Assembly: GCA_964542315.1 (NCBI GenBank)
Contig: CAZIUA010000069.1
Coordinates: 1-14,266, forward strand
Direction: 5' to 3'
DNA length: 14,266 bases
DNA from: UBA11524 sp964542315
GTDB lineage: Bacteria; Bacillota; Clostridia; Christensenellales; Aristaeellaceae
In this document: in pieces, positions 13,772-14,266 of the stretch
How positions within the stretch are numbered: position 1 is the first letter of the stretch
How the letters are laid out: each line of letters starts with the position of its first letter
Program-made: the position numbers and the translations under genes
The notes under the pieces: generated by a model
What the model saw: only the letters and a program-made list of their open reading frames with translations
Told to the model about the DNA's origin: nothing
Databases searched by the model: none

Positions 13772-13772
13772 T

Positions 13773-13817
13773 GCACAAAGGAGATGCAGGGACGCCGCTG
13801 CTTCTCCTTTTTTGTGC
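13773..13817 (+). terminator. Rho-independent terminator of the yqfC-to-era cluster
   Basis: AAAGGAGA (13777-13784) pairs with TCTCCTTT (13803-13810), extended inward by GCAG/CTGC across a T-T mismatch, with a tract of six T (13808-13813). Outer GCAC/GTGC pairs can also form. It begins 2 bp after the era stop. Confidence 0.88.
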
Positions 13818-13845
13818 GCCAAATGCAGGAGAAGACAGGGAGAGA

Positions 13846-13874
13846 TTGACACGCATGCAAAAAAGGAGTATACT
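13846..13874 (+). promoter_or_regulatory. Sigma-A promoter of glmM
   Basis: A perfect TTGACA (13846-13851), an ideal 17-nt spacer and TATACT (13869-13874). Start near 13881, leaving a 5' UTR of about 62 nt in which I see no riboswitch-sized structure. Confidence 0.85.
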
Positions 13875-13942
13875 CAGAATGTATTAACTTGTATTGATGC
13901 GGCCTTGCGCCGTGAAAGAGCATGCAATAAAAGGAGAATATG

Positions 13943-14266
13943 ATGGGAAAATATTTTGGCACGGATGGCTTCCGCGGTGAAGCCAATATCACGCTGACGG
14001 CGGATCATGCCTACCGCGTGGGACGCTTCCTGGGCTGGTATTTCGGCGAAAAGAAGCGCCGCGCAGGCAATGCGCAGGAAGCGCGCATCGTCATCGGCAA
14101 GGACACGCGCCGTTCCAGCTATATGTTTGAGTATGCCCTCGTTGCGGGTCTGGTGGCATCCGGTGCGGATGCGTATATGCTCCACGTCACGACGACGCCT
14201 TCCGTGGCGTATGTGGCGCGCGTGGATGAATTCGACTGCGGCATCATGATCTCCGCCAGCCACAAC
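13943..14266 (+). CDS. glmM: Phosphoglucosamine mutase GlmM, 3'-truncated by window edge
   Basis: GlmM converts glucosamine-6-phosphate to glucosamine-1-phosphate on the way to UDP-GlcNAc for peptidoglycan. Only the first 108 codons are present, about a quarter of the usual 450. The frame opens GKYFGTDGFRG, the standard N-terminus, continues with IVIGKDTRRSS and ends at ISASHN; the second Ser of SASHN (S106) is the catalytic phosphoserine. Two adjacent ATGs exist; the second (13943) was chosen because AAGGAG is 6 nt before it, against 3 nt for the first (13940). In Bacillus and Clostridia c-di-AMP cyclase genes are often near glmM, but nothing upstream here shows that. It is transcribed from its own promoter after the era terminator. 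Confidence 0.96.
   Translation, partial: MGKYFGTDGFRGEANITLTADHAYRVGRFLGWYFGEKKRRAGNAQEARIVIGKDTRRSSYMFEYALVAGLVASGADAYMLHVTTTPSVAYVARVDEFDCGIMISASHN

Overview
The window is a GC-rich stretch of a Gram-positive, probably endospore-forming Bacillota chromosome. I would place it in Clostridia, perhaps a gut lineage such as Christensenellales. This rests on the yqfC-yqfD sporulation pair, the Bacillus-type order yqfC-yqfD-phoH-pgpH-ybeY-(dgkA)-cdd-era, strong Shine-Dalgarno sites and a DUF6062-type protein. The taxonomic placement is inference. No tRNA, rRNA, CRISPR array or mobile element was seen.

Layout from left to right. (1) The 3' two thirds of groEL (+) and its terminator. (2) Two minus-strand genes: a large secreted or lipid-anchored caspase-fold protein, then a DUF6062-like protein with two Cys/His metal-site motifs. 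They face groEL across two back-to-back terminators. (3) A divergent promoter region, then mgtE (+), a Mg2+ transporter/channel. mgtE is preceded by about 300 nt of transcribed leader. The leader holds an unannotated 29-codon Cys-rich ORF, a strong intrinsic terminator and a hairpin that excludes the terminator. (4) An mreB-family actin gene (-), sharing a bidirectional terminator with mgtE. (5) A long plus-strand cluster: yqfC, yqfD, phoH, pgpH, a ybeY-cdd fusion and era, ending in a terminator. (6) The start of glmM under its own near-consensus promoter; the window ends at the active-site motif.

In the yqfC-to-era cluster, the first two genes have a candidate sigma-E-like (mother-cell) promoter. 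A near-consensus sigma-A promoter is buried in the end of yqfD and would supply the housekeeping genes phoH to era outside sporulation. dgkA, which lies between ybeY and cdd in Bacillus, is absent, and ybeY and cdd form one continuous reading frame. PgpH carries an extra C-terminal tail with four 13-residue repeats.

The most novel-looking element is the mgtE leader (about 3943-4278). A consensus promoter, a translatable mini-ORF and two mutually exclusive RNA folds, one a textbook terminator containing the mini-ORF stop codon, point to an attenuation switch. I could not match it to the classical M-box.
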